DNA of 9,381 nucleotides from an uncultured Methanomassiliicoccaceae archaeon (GCA_945492685.1 CALYUZ010000020.1:1-9381); one strand, 5' to 3'. Shown: positions 1 to 6,972, counted from the stretch's first letter. Notes: generated from the letters alone by a model not told the origin. Numbers and translations are program-made.

Positions 1-766
1 CCAGGATGTTGTTGTAGGACAGCTGCTTCCCGTGGTCCAGGAGCTCTGCGTTGGCGACGGAGATGCCGGGTGTGAAGGGATCTTTGTAGAATGCGGCCTT
101 CTGGTTGGGGTTCTCACCGTATCTGAGGTCCTCGACCTTCTCGAGGGGTATGGGGAACGATGCGGGGAATCCCTCGCAGAATTTGCCGTACATGCGTGAT
201 GCGATCATGGCATCGTAGTTGGCGGTGACCACGAAGGCCTCGGCCATGAGCTTCTGGTGAAGCTCCAGGCTGAGCTCCCCCTTGTCCTTCAGCTGCGCGA
301 GGATCTCGGGGTACTGCTCTGGACCGGTGACCACCGCGACGGACTCGTAGTTCTTGGCGGCGGCACGGATCATGCTGGGTCCGCCGATGTCGATGTTCTC
401 CACGATGTCCTCGAAGCTCACACCCTCCTTGAGGACGGTCTGCTTGAACGGGTAGAGGTTGATGACGACCATGTCGATGGGTTCGATGCCCTTCTCCTTG
501 ATGGCGGCCATGTGCTCGGGGACGTCCCTGCGGGCGAGGATGCCTGCGTGCACCTTGGGGTGGAGGGTCTTGACACGTCCGTCCAGCATCTCGGGGAAAC
601 CTGTGACATCGGAGACCTCGGTGACGGGGAGTCCGTTCTCCTTCAGAAGTTTGTATGTTCCACCGGTCGAGATGATCTCGACCCCGAGCGATGAGAGCTC
701 CTTAGCGAAATCCACGATCCCGCTTTTGTCGGAGACGCTGATAATAGCCCTTTTGATCTGTGACAG
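1..766 (-). CDS. purH: PurH, bifunctional AICAR transformylase / IMP cyclohydrolase (5' part, cut by window edge)
   Basis: This enzyme catalyses the last two steps of IMP synthesis in the cytoplasm: formylation of AICAR and ring closure. About 255 residues are visible. The N-terminal cyclohydrolase (MGS-like) domain shows STGGT at about 33-37, RVKTLHPKVHAGIL at about 64-77, NLYPF at about 103-107 and NIDIGGPSMIRAAAKN at about 124-139. The transformylase domain begins with RYGENPNQ (about 215-222) and KQLSYNN (about 247-253); its catalytic remainder lies beyond position 1. The frame is open throughout. It has no ATG, GTG or TTG near the conserved N-terminus (KRAIISVSDKSG). The best start is CTG at 766-764, 7 bases after a GAGGGGG ribosome site, giving MSQIKRAII. 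Many methanogens use PurP and PurO for these steps, so a fused folate-type PurH is notable. Identity is near certain; the start is inferred. Confidence 0.95.
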   Translation of the reverse strand, partial: MSQIKRAIISVSDKSGIVDFAKELSSLGVEIISTGGTYKLLKENGLPVTEVSDVTGFPEMLDGRVKTLHPKVHAGILARRDVPEHMAAIKEKGIEPIDMVVINLYPFKQTVLKEGVSFEDIVENIDIGGPSMIRAAAKNYESVAVVTGPEQYPEILAQLKDKGELSLELHQKLMAEAFVVTANYDAMIASRMYGKFCEGFPASFPIPLEKVEDLRYGENPNQKAAFYKDPFTPGISVANAELLDHGKQLSYNNIL

Positions 767-773
767 TTGTATA

Positions 774-780
774 CCCCCTC
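774..780 (-). promoter_or_regulatory. Shine-Dalgarno site that sets the purH start
   Basis: The minus strand reads GAGGGGG here, followed by 7 bases (TATACAA) and then the in-frame CTG. This is ideal spacing for ribosome binding. It is the main reason to place the purH start at CTG 766-764, since no standard start codon lies in the frame nearby. Confidence 0.6.
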
Positions 781-828
781 TTTCGAGGTGCGCATACCCA
801 TGTATGCATCTTCCGAATCTACTACCAG

Positions 829-835
829 TATATAA
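829..835 (-). promoter_or_regulatory. TATA box of purH
   Basis: The minus strand reads GGTTATATACTGG, with TTATATA as the core. Transcription would start about 25 bases downstream, near 805, leaving a leader of about 40 bases that contains the GAGGGGG site. This is the best archaeal TATA match in the divergent region 767-974. No experimental support is visible. Confidence 0.5.
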
Positions 836-944
836 CCTAGTTCGACCACCTCTGCGGAAAACAGCCATATACCTACGGAAATCGCATCGATGTTGAGATT
901 CCGATGTGGATTCCCATCGGAAACATATCATCCGACCCCAAGCG

Positions 945-950
945 TCATAT
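945..950 (+). promoter_or_regulatory. Weak TATA-like box of the RNA-gene operon
   Basis: TCATAT is centred about 27 bases before ATG 975, the distance expected if transcription starts at or beside the start codon (leaderless mRNA). A second weak candidate, AACATATC, lies near 922-929. The box is degenerate, so the call is tentative. Confidence 0.3.
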
Positions 951-974
951 CGGACCTGGAGATACGTCGGGGTG

Positions 975-1568
975 ATGAGGAAGAAGGACCTTGAGATACG
1001 CCTGCAGTCCGTCCGCAACTTCGAGGACCCGGACCCCGCCCTGGAGCAGTACATGACGCCTGCCACCATGGCGGCGGACATCCTGTTCGAGGCATACAGA
1101 TCGGGCGATGTGGAGGGGATGAAGGTCCTGGACCTCGGATGCGGTACCGGCATGTTCTCCATCGGGGCATGGATGCTAGGGGCGGGGATGGTGAGGGGGT
1201 ACGACATATCCGATTCCGCACTGTCCGTGGCGAGGAGGAACGCATCCGACATGGGTGCCGACGTGGAGTTCCTGAAGAGCAGGATCGAGAATGTGGACGA
1301 GGGTGCCGACACCGTGTTCATGAACCCCCCGTTCGGATGCCAGAACAGGAATGCGGACCGCCCCTTCCTGAAAAAGGCGATGGAGATATCCGAGTGCGTG
1401 TACTCCATCCACATGGCCGACACGGTGGACTTCGTGAGGGAGTTCTGCGAGGCCGAAGGGAGGTCTGTGGTTTCCTCTAAAATCTATAAGTACGAAATCC
1501 CTCATACATTTTCATTCCATACGAAGACGAAGAAGACGGTTGACGTCGCGGTCGTCAACATAAGGTGA
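975..1568 (+). CDS. METTL5-like RNA (adenine-N6) methyltransferase
   Basis: This is an S-adenosylmethionine-dependent RNA methylase of about 197 residues, similar to the archaeal COG2263 group that includes human METTL5. METTL5 makes m6A in helix 44 of small-subunit rRNA. Motif I, DLGCGTGM, lies at about 53-60, an acidic motif II (YDIS) at 76-79, and the N6-adenine catalytic motif NPPF at 117-120. The following GCQNRNADRPFL and VYSIH segments are as I recall them in this group. The frame opens at a GTG at 906, but the first 23 codons show no family features and conservation begins at MRKKDLEIRLQ. ATG 975 is therefore preferred; GTG 972 is the neighbouring alternative. The gene is first in an operon with csl4 and the ThiI-like gene, which supports a role in RNA. 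The rRNA target is inferred from the family. Confidence 0.85.
   Translation: MRKKDLEIRLQSVRNFEDPDPALEQYMTPATMAADILFEAYRSGDVEGMKVLDLGCGTGMFSIGAWMLGAGMVRGYDISDSALSVARRNASDMGADVEFLKSRIENVDEGADTVFMNPPFGCQNRNADRPFLKKAMEISECVYSIHMADTVDFVREFCEAEGRSVVSSKIYKYEIPHTFSFHTKTKKTVDVAVVNIR
1563..1568 (+). promoter_or_regulatory. Ribosome site of csl4 built from the methylase stop
   Basis: AGGTGA is both the last codon plus stop of the methylase gene and a strong Shine-Dalgarno sequence 6 bases before the csl4 ATG. This suggests translational coupling of the two genes. Confidence 0.6.
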
Positions 1569-1574
1569 TTCACA

Positions 1575-2135
1575 ATGGCAGATTCTGATTTGGTTTTCCC
1601 GGGAGACGAGGTCGCAGTTGAGGAGGAGTACATCGCATCCGACGGGACTTTCGCCGAGAACGGCGTCATCTACGCATCGCAGATCGGGGTCCTCGAACTG
1701 GACGACGACAACTGCGTGGCCAGGGTCATCTCCCCCAACCCCCCGAACATCCTCGCAGTGGGCGATGTCGTGTACGCCGTGGTGGCAGACATCAGGAACA
1801 CGATGGCGACAGCTGATGTCGTCGGAAAGGACGGAGTGGACAGGACCCTCGGAGGGGAGACATATGCCACGATCCACGTCTCCAAGATCTCCCAGGGATA
1901 CACCGACGATGTGTCCAAAGAGCTCAGGAAAGGGGACTTCATCAGGGCCAGGGTCACCGGCATCAAGCCCTCCCTCCAGCTCACCACCAAGGACAATCAC
2001 CTCGGGGTCATCAGGTCCCTCTGCAGCAAATGCAAGACCGAGATGGTGAAGAAGGGAACCGGACTGTTCTGCCCTGAGTGCAGGTACAGCGTCCCCAGGA
2101 AGCTCGCCGACGATTACGGCGACGTCAAGATCTGA
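1575..2135 (+). CDS. csl4: Exosome RNA-binding subunit Csl4
   Basis: Csl4 is one of the two cap proteins (with Rrp4) of the archaeal exosome, the Rrp41/Rrp42 ring that degrades and tails RNA 3' to 5'. The 186-residue product has the family layout. A short N-terminal beta domain (about 5-55, starting FPGDEVAVEEEY) is followed by an S1 RNA-binding domain (about 62-138, with AVGDVVYAVV and KGDFIRARV). The C-terminal zinc ribbon has cysteines at about 150, 153, 166 and 169 (CSKC and CPEC). In family members the ribbon links the subunit to DnaG in the complex. Length and domain order are complete. It starts 6 bases after the methylase stop and ends 11 bases before the ThiI-like gene. In many euryarchaea a methylase of the same type precedes csl4, so the pairing looks old. 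Confidence 0.93.
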   Translation: MADSDLVFPGDEVAVEEEYIASDGTFAENGVIYASQIGVLELDDDNCVARVISPNPPNILAVGDVVYAVVADIRNTMATADVVGKDGVDRTLGGETYATIHVSKISQGYTDDVSKELRKGDFIRARVTGIKPSLQLTTKDNHLGVIRSLCSKCKTEMVKKGTGLFCPECRYSVPRKLADDYGDVKI

Positions 2136-2146
2136 GAGTGCGCTAG

Positions 2147-2770
2147 ATGAAGCTAGTCTCCCTGATGTCCAACGGCATCGATTCCCCGGTCGCATCCTAC
2201 AGGATGAGCCTAATGGGGGCAGATGTCATCCTTCTGCACATGGACAACCGTCCGTACACCGACGACCGTAGCGTGGAGAACGTGAAGGCGATAGCCGAGC
2301 GTCTCAGAGAGGTCACCGGCAAGGAGTTCCCCCTGTACATGGCGCCACACGGCGACAACCAGGCCGAGATCTCGGAGAAGTGCGACAGGAGCTACCAGTG
2401 TGTCATGTGCAAACGCGTGATGCAGCGCACCGCCAGAGAACTGGCGAAGATGCTGGGTGCGGATGCCATCGTGATGGGTGATTCCCTCGGACAGGTCGCA
2501 TCTCAGACGCTGAGGAACATCAGGTCCGAGAACATCGGACTTGACTTCCCGGTGATCAGACCCCTCATCGGCATGGACAAGCTCGAGATCGAGGCCATCG
2601 CCAAGGAGATCGGAACCTATGACATATCGGTCAGACCGACCGACGGATGCACCATAGTTCCTGTCGGACCCGTCACCAACGCCGATCCGGAGAAGGTTGC
2701 CGCGTTCGGCGAGAGGATCGATGTCGATGCCATCGCCAGGAGGTCGGCCGAGGCCGCCCGCCTGATCTGA
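2147..2770 (+). CDS. Stand-alone ThiI-like PP-loop tRNA sulfurtransferase
   Basis: This 207-residue protein matches the C-terminal ATP-pyrophosphatase domain of ThiI, which adenylates U8 of tRNA for 4-thiouridine formation. The PP-loop is SNGIDSPVASY (about 8-18), where the family normally has SGGIDS. A CxxC (VMCKR context, Cys85 and Cys88) and a late cysteine in DGCTIVP (Cys168) sit where methanogen ThiI places the three ligands of its Fe-S cluster. The N-terminal ferredoxin-like and THUMP RNA-binding domains of canonical ThiI are absent, and so is a rhodanese domain. Nothing upstream encodes them, as csl4 ends 11 bases before. The ribosome site is weak (GAGAGTG). The protein may work with a separate tRNA-binding partner, or modify another substrate. 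The family is secure; the exact product is not. Confidence 0.8.
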   Translation: MKLVSLMSNGIDSPVASYRMSLMGADVILLHMDNRPYTDDRSVENVKAIAERLREVTGKEFPLYMAPHGDNQAEISEKCDRSYQCVMCKRVMQRTARELAKMLGADAIVMGDSLGQVASQTLRNIRSENIGLDFPVIRPLIGMDKLEIEAIAKEIGTYDISVRPTDGCTIVPVGPVTNADPEKVAAFGERIDVDAIARRSAEAARLI

Positions 2771-2774
2771 ACCC

Positions 2775-2790
2775 TTTTTCCCCTTTTATT
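2775..2790 (+). terminator. T-rich terminator of the RNA-gene operon
   Basis: TTTTTCCCCTTTTATT begins 4 bases after the ThiI-like stop. Two T-runs of this kind right after a stop codon are typical of archaeal transcription termination. The convergent gene pair leaves only 21 bases between stops, so this tract fills the gap. Confidence 0.6.
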
Positions 2791-2791
2791 A

Positions 2792-3064
2792 TCAATAATA
2801 GGGTCTTCTGGAGTAGAAGGCGGGACAGGAGTCGATGTCCTCCTTGTCGTACAGCATGTCCATGGAAACATTGGAGATGTAGGACAGCTGGATGCGGGAG
2901 ATGTACAGGAAGTTGTCTCCGATGGGAATCTTCAGGTCCGATTCCTTGGGACCCTTCACAGTGGTGGGCACAAGTGCGGGACCCATGCATGCTGTGCAGA
3001 TACGGTAGTCCCTTCCCTCGGACATGATCATCTTCTTGACATCCTCGTCAACGGTTATCTCCAT
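2792..3064 (-). CDS. Conserved-looking small CxxC protein of unknown function
   Basis: I do not firmly recognise this protein. It has 90 residues, soluble and without signal peptide or membrane segment. It begins MEITVDEDVKKMI, followed by ICTACMGP (CxxC at about 24-27), a basic and polar loop with KGPKESDLKI, a beta-rich IPIGDNFLYISRIQ segment, NVSMDML, and a tail DSCPAFYSRRPYY carrying a further cysteine. The order of an ITVDE helix start, a cysteine-bearing turn, a D-N-x-x-Y-I-S strand and a closing strand faintly recalls small HesB/IscA-like proteins. The match is too weak for a call. A TTG at 3106 overlaps the helicase stop and would add 14 residues of unlikely composition, so ATG 3064 is preferred. 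The gene is last in the minus-strand run and ends 21 bases from the convergent ThiI-like gene. Confidence 0.7.
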   Translation of the reverse strand: MEITVDEDVKKMIMSEGRDYRICTACMGPALVPTTVKGPKESDLKIPIGDNFLYISRIQLSYISNVSMDMLYDKEDIDSCPAFYSRRPYY

Positions 3065-3084
3065 GATGACCCGAATACAGAGAG

Positions 3085-3092
3085 ATAGATAA
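3085..3092 (-). promoter_or_regulatory. Possible TATA box for the small CxxC gene
   Basis: The minus strand reads TTATCTAT, centred about 24 bases before ATG 3064. That fits a leaderless transcript internal to the operon. No Shine-Dalgarno site is seen before this ATG, which agrees with leaderless expression. The box is not a perfect match. Confidence 0.35.
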
Positions 3093-3102
3093 CAATGATG
3101 CC

Positions 3103-4989
3103 TCAACGGGCACCGACATCTGAAGTTCCGAGGAAGATCGATACGGCCCCCGGTATGTCCTGAGACAATATGGCCGGCAGATCCTTGAGGCCGGCGACCC
3201 TGCGGTCCATTATAACAGCGACTCCCCTGTCCGTCTCCGACCTTATGAGCCTGCCTATGGCCTGCCTCATCTTGCGAACGGTCGGGATTGTGGTGGTGTA
3301 CCTCATTCCGTCACCGAAACGGATGTCGTAGTATCTCTTCAGTGCACGGAGCTTCGCCGTGGGCTTCGGATACGGTATGCCTATGAGGATCGCCAGCTCC
3401 AGAGCCTTGTCGGGGAAGTCCAATCCCTCGCTGATCCTGCCTCCGGTGACGCAGAACAGGACCGAACCCTCGGAGGACCTGAAGTTCTCGAACACATCCA
3501 TCAGGTCGGACTGTCCCATGCCGCGTTCCTCATAGTACACATCACGGCCCAGTGCCGACACCAGACCGTCGTCTACCATCCTGTCCATGAACTGATACGA
3601 CGGGAAGAATACGGCGGTGTTGACGTTCACGGCGTTCACCGTCGAGACAACCAGTTCGAAGAGCCTGTCGTAGTTCTCCTTCACCGACCTCTCCTCGTAC
3701 TTCATCGACACTTCATCGGTGTACAGGGTGAGGAGGTTCTCCTCCGGGAACACTCCCCCGAGGTTCATCGTGTTGACCCTGTCCAATCCGATCTCGGTGA
3801 TGTAGGAATCCAGGGGCTCCAGGGTACCGGACATGTGGACCGAAGAGAAGCATTCGTTCATAGGATCCGATGCCCCTCTGGGATCCATACAGTAGGATTG
3901 GAACTTCGGATTGTCCCCGCCTAAAACGAGGCGGACGTACATCTCCTCGTCACCGTTGATCCAGTACTGTAGGAAACGGGACATGGAACCGATGTATGTG
4001 CGTGGAAGCTTGCGGCGCTGCTTCTTCCTCTCCGCTATCCCGTCGCCGATCTCCTCCATGGCCTTCAGGATCTTCCCTATCACCACGCTGGTGACCCCCA
4101 GACGGTCCATGAGCTCCTCCTCCAGGAAATACGGCGGGAGCATACCGTCCTCATCGATCAGGTATTCCTTCACCGCATAATCGAGGATCTCCCTCAGGAC
4201 GGATGCCACGTCGATGACGGTCAGTCCATCGTGGACCATGGGATTCCCGTTATCGTTGGCCTCCTTCTCGGCGAGCTCCATCGCCCTCGAGCTGTATTCG
4301 AAGGTCTGCACCTCGCGGAGATAATCGGGGAGGTTGTGGGCCTCGTCCACGATGATTATCGTCCTGGACAATGGGACACCGATCCACTGGATGAAGCGGT
4401 CTAGCACCTGGGGCATAAAGACGAAGGGATACGGTACGGCAACGATGTCAGCTTTCGGAAGAGCATATTTCAAAAGCTCGTACGGGCACAGGCCGGCATC
4501 CTCGCACATACGTGCGAACTCCTCAGGCTCAGGGTGGTTGGTACGGATGATATCCACCCAGGACTCTATGTCGGCGGACTCGATCCTCTCGTAGAACTTG
4601 CAGTGACATCCCTTATCCCCGTCCCTGCGCTTGTACTCGGAACAGAGCTTGGAAATCTCCTCGGACGTGCCCGATGCAAGGTCGGGATCGTCCCTCATCA
4701 TTGGGCATGTGGAGGCCGAACGGCCCTGTATGCCCACACACAGAACATCCGCCTTCAACGCTGCGGACTCGCGTATGACCTGTTTCTGCTGGGATTTGGT
4801 CCTCGTCAGGTAGAGGACCTTCATCTCACGGTCCATGGCGAAGCCGAGGACCCCGCACAGGGAGGTTATGGTCTTCCCCGTGCCGGTCCCGGCCTCGATG
4901 ACGGCACATCTCCTGTCACGGACCGTCCGGTCGATGAACTCTATGAGCTCCCTCTGACCGGGACGGTACGTGTATGGAAACGGGTCCAT
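3103..4989 (-). CDS. XPD/Rad3-like superfamily 2 DNA helicase with Fe-S domain
   Basis: This ATP-dependent 5'-3' DNA helicase (628 residues) belongs to the XPD/DinG/Rad3 family, whose members act in DNA repair. Walker A is AGTGTGKT (about 33-40), motif Ia-like TRTKSQQKQ lies at 62-70, and the DEAH box (VDEAHNL) at about 214-220. Between them Cys95, Cys116, Cys128 or Cys130, and Cys168 match the four-cysteine iron-sulfur domain of XPD. Motif III-like HMSGTLEPL lies at 385-393, then GGRISEGLDFP (516-526) and motif VI QAIGRLIRS (576-584) in the second RecA domain. A central insert (about 225-340) corresponds to the arch. The gene appears intact. It starts 5 bases after the DUF6015-like stop with no visible ribosome site, so translation is probably coupled. 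The substrate in vivo cannot be read from sequence. Confidence 0.92.
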   Translation of the reverse strand: MDPFPYTYRPGQRELIEFIDRTVRDRRCAVIEAGTGTGKTITSLCGVLGFAMDREMKVLYLTRTKSQQKQVIRESAALKADVLCVGIQGRSASTCPMMRDDPDLASGTSEEISKLCSEYKRRDGDKGCHCKFYERIESADIESWVDIIRTNHPEPEEFARMCEDAGLCPYELLKYALPKADIVAVPYPFVFMPQVLDRFIQWIGVPLSRTIIIVDEAHNLPDYLREVQTFEYSSRAMELAEKEANDNGNPMVHDGLTVIDVASVLREILDYAVKEYLIDEDGMLPPYFLEEELMDRLGVTSVVIGKILKAMEEIGDGIAERKKQRRKLPRTYIGSMSRFLQYWINGDEEMYVRLVLGGDNPKFQSYCMDPRGASDPMNECFSSVHMSGTLEPLDSYITEIGLDRVNTMNLGGVFPEENLLTLYTDEVSMKYEERSVKENYDRLFELVVSTVNAVNVNTAVFFPSYQFMDRMVDDGLVSALGRDVYYEERGMGQSDLMDVFENFRSSEGSVLFCVTGGRISEGLDFPDKALELAILIGIPYPKPTAKLRALKRYYDIRFGDGMRYTTTIPTVRKMRQAIGRLIRSETDRGVAVIMDRRVAGLKDLPAILSQDIPGAVSIFLGTSDVGAR

Positions 4990-4994
4990 CGGTT

Positions 4995-5393
4995 TTATGC
5001 GGCGTCGCCGCCCCTGTGCCAGATGTCGTCGGGAAGGTCAGCGTAGATGGACTCCTCCTGCTGGTAGTCCTCCACGGACCCGACCTTGCTGGCCATCAGG
5101 GTCTGGATCTTGTCCCTCTTGAACAGCCAGTAGTGGATCCTCCACTCCCTGCCGTCGTAGAGGGTGGTCTCCTCCCTCTCGGTAGTGAGGATGCCCGCGT
5201 CCTCCAGCATGTAGAAGGCATCGCGGTCCTCGGGCTCCAGGATGTTGTCGATGATCCTGTCGGAATAGCCGAAGAAGTTCAGCACATGGTGGGCGAGCTC
5301 GTATGCCTGCTCCTCCACCATACCGCGGGAGTTGTCGATGCTGTTCTTGATGGCCTGTGTGAGGTCATCCACCGTGACGATGCCCATGCTCAT
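4995..5393 (-). CDS. DUF6015-like small protein, possible winged-helix fold
   Basis: This is a 132-residue soluble protein of unknown function. From memory it resembles the Thermoplasmata DUF6015 family, with VTVDDLTQAI near the start, GYSDRIIDNILEPEDRDAFYMLE in the middle and WRIHYWLFKRDKI near 84-96. The segment LEDAGILT... followed by charged residues and GREWRIHYW (about 63-89) has the look of a winged helix: recognition helix, beta hairpin wing, closing strand. This would suggest nucleic-acid or protein binding, but it is inference. The acidic C-terminal tail (from about 105) looks flexible. The ATG overlaps the serA stop as ATGA. A second ATG at 5387 lies 7 bases after GGTGG and is an almost equally good start. 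Position between serA and the helicase suggests co-expression, not a known joint task. Confidence 0.8.
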   Translation of the reverse strand: MSMGIVTVDDLTQAIKNSIDNSRGMVEEQAYELAHHVLNFFGYSDRIIDNILEPEDRDAFYMLEDAGILTTEREETTLYDGREWRIHYWLFKRDKIQTLMASKVGSVEDYQQEESIYADLPDDIWHRGGDAA

Positions 5394-6970
5394 GCCACCA
5401 GGTCGAGGAACTTGATCTCCTTGGAGCCGACATCGGCGGAGATCTTCTGGACGAGCTCGTCGGGGATGGGCTGGTCCACGGTCAGGAACATGAGTGCGCG
5501 GTCGCCGGACCTTCCGACGGACATCTGGGCCACGTTGATGCCTGCGCTGCCGAGGGTGTTGCCGACGATACCGATGACGCCGGGTGCGTCCTTGTACTCG
5601 AGGAACATCATGTCACCGTACATGGGGACCTCGAAGGAGAACACATCGACTCCGACGAGCCTGGGCTGTCCTCCGATGACGGTTCCCCTGATGGTGTGGG
5701 ACTCGCCATCGGCGGTGAACCTGATCTCGATGATGCTGGAGTAGTCCTTGGCGGTATCGTTGTTGGTCTCCGCGATCTCGATCCCCTTGGATTTGGCCAC
5801 AGGGAGTGCGTTGATGATATTGGCGGATCCCAGGATGTTCTTGAAGTATCCGATGAGGGCGGACACAGTCAGGAGCTTGGTCTGCTTGCCGGCGAGCTCT
5901 CCGCAGTACGCGATCTCGAGCTTCTTGAGGGGGCGGTTGCCGACCATCTGCTGGACGAGCGTTCCCATCCTCTCCGCCAGGGGCATGAAGGGCTCGGTGT
6001 CCGCATCGAGCTTTCCGCGGGGTGCGTTAATGGCGTTGGACACGATGTTGTCCCTGAGGTACATGACGGCATGCTCGGCGATCTCCACGGCGACCCTCTC
6101 CTGTGCCTCGACGGTGGAGGCTCCCAGGTGGGGGGTGGTGACCAGGTTGTCAAGCTCCAGGAGCTTGGTCTCCTCCTCTGTCAGGGGCTCGTTGCACCAT
6201 ACATCGAAAGCCGCTCCGGCGATGATCTTCTCCTTGAGAGCGGTGTAGAGGTCGTCCTCGTTGACGATGCCTCCGCGGGCCACGTTGGCGATCCTCGCGT
6301 TGGGCTTCATCATCTTGAACTGGGGCAGGGAGATCATGTTCCTGGTCTCGGGGAGCAGAGGGGTGTGGATGGTCATGAAGTCCGCGGTGGAGATGACCTC
6401 GTCGAGGGTGGTGAGCCTGACGCCGAGGCTGTCGGCGACCTCCTTGGGCAGGAAGGGGTCGTATCCGATCATGGTCATGTTGAAGGCCTTCATGCGTTTG
6501 GCGACCTCTCCTCCGACACGTCCGACACCGATGATTCCCAGGACCTTGCCGTTGAGCTCGACTCCGGTGTACTTGGACCTCTTCCACTCGCCCTTGTGCA
6601 TGGACTCGTGGGCGAAGGGGATGTTCCTGGCCAGTGCGAGGAGCATGGCGCAGGAGTGCTCGGCCGCGGACAGGATGTTCGCGGAGGGGGTGTTCATGAC
6701 GAGGATTCCCTTGTCGGTGGCGTAGGGAACGTCGATGTTGTCCACACCGACTCCGGCACGTCCGATGACGCGGAGGTTGGTTCCGGCGTCGATGACCTTC
6801 TTGGTGACCTTGGTCCCGGACCTGATGATGAGGCAGTCGTAGTCGCCGATGATGCCGCAGAGCTCGTCCTCGGTGAGGCCGGGTTTGACGTCTACGGGGA
6901 ATCCGGACTGCTTGAGAATCTCGAGTCCCTCGTCCGAAAGGGGATCCGATACCAGAATCTTGGTTGTCAT
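5390..6970 (-). CDS. serA: SerA, D-3-phosphoglycerate dehydrogenase
   Basis: SerA oxidises 3-phosphoglycerate to 3-phosphohydroxypyruvate with NAD+, the first committed step of serine and phosphoserine synthesis. The product is 526 residues, the long form. It has a split substrate-binding domain (about 1-95 and 285-315) and a nucleotide-binding domain with GVGRVG (148-153). The catalytic Arg232 (ARGG), Glu261 (NEP) and His281 (PHLGAST) are all present. An intervening ASB domain (about 320-450) and a C-terminal ACT domain (about 455-526, DAPGVIGIVGNTLGSAGINVA) follow. The ACT domain usually gives serine feedback control. The frame extends to a GTG at 6976 that overlaps the upstream stop as GTGA. 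ATG 6970 is chosen because AGGAG lies 5 bases before it. The direct overlap with the aminotransferase gene marks a serine-pathway operon. Confidence 0.96.
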   Translation of the reverse strand: MTTKILVSDPLSDEGLEILKQSGFPVDVKPGLTEDELCGIIGDYDCLIIRSGTKVTKKVIDAGTNLRVIGRAGVGVDNIDVPYATDKGILVMNTPSANILSAAEHSCAMLLALARNIPFAHESMHKGEWKRSKYTGVELNGKVLGIIGVGRVGGEVAKRMKAFNMTMIGYDPFLPKEVADSLGVRLTTLDEVISTADFMTIHTPLLPETRNMISLPQFKMMKPNARIANVARGGIVNEDDLYTALKEKIIAGAAFDVWCNEPLTEEETKLLELDNLVTTPHLGASTVEAQERVAVEIAEHAVMYLRDNIVSNAINAPRGKLDADTEPFMPLAERMGTLVQQMVGNRPLKKLEIAYCGELAGKQTKLLTVSALIGYFKNILGSANIINALPVAKSKGIEIAETNNDTAKDYSSIIEIRFTADGESHTIRGTVIGGQPRLVGVDVFSFEVPMYGDMMFLEYKDAPGVIGIVGNTLGSAGINVAQMSVGRSGDRALMFLTVDQPIPDELVQKISADVGSKEIKFLDLVA

Positions 6971-6972
6971 TT

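Noticed and set aside
257..694. Open frame on the plus strand opposite purH
   Set aside because: The minus-strand frame reads PurH motifs continuously, so this is an antisense shadow.
3065..3106. TTG start at 3106 for the small CxxC gene, overlapping the helicase stop
   Set aside because: The extra 14 residues are unlike the rest of the protein, and ATG 3064 begins a typical MEITVDE N-terminus with a TATA-like box at suitable distance.
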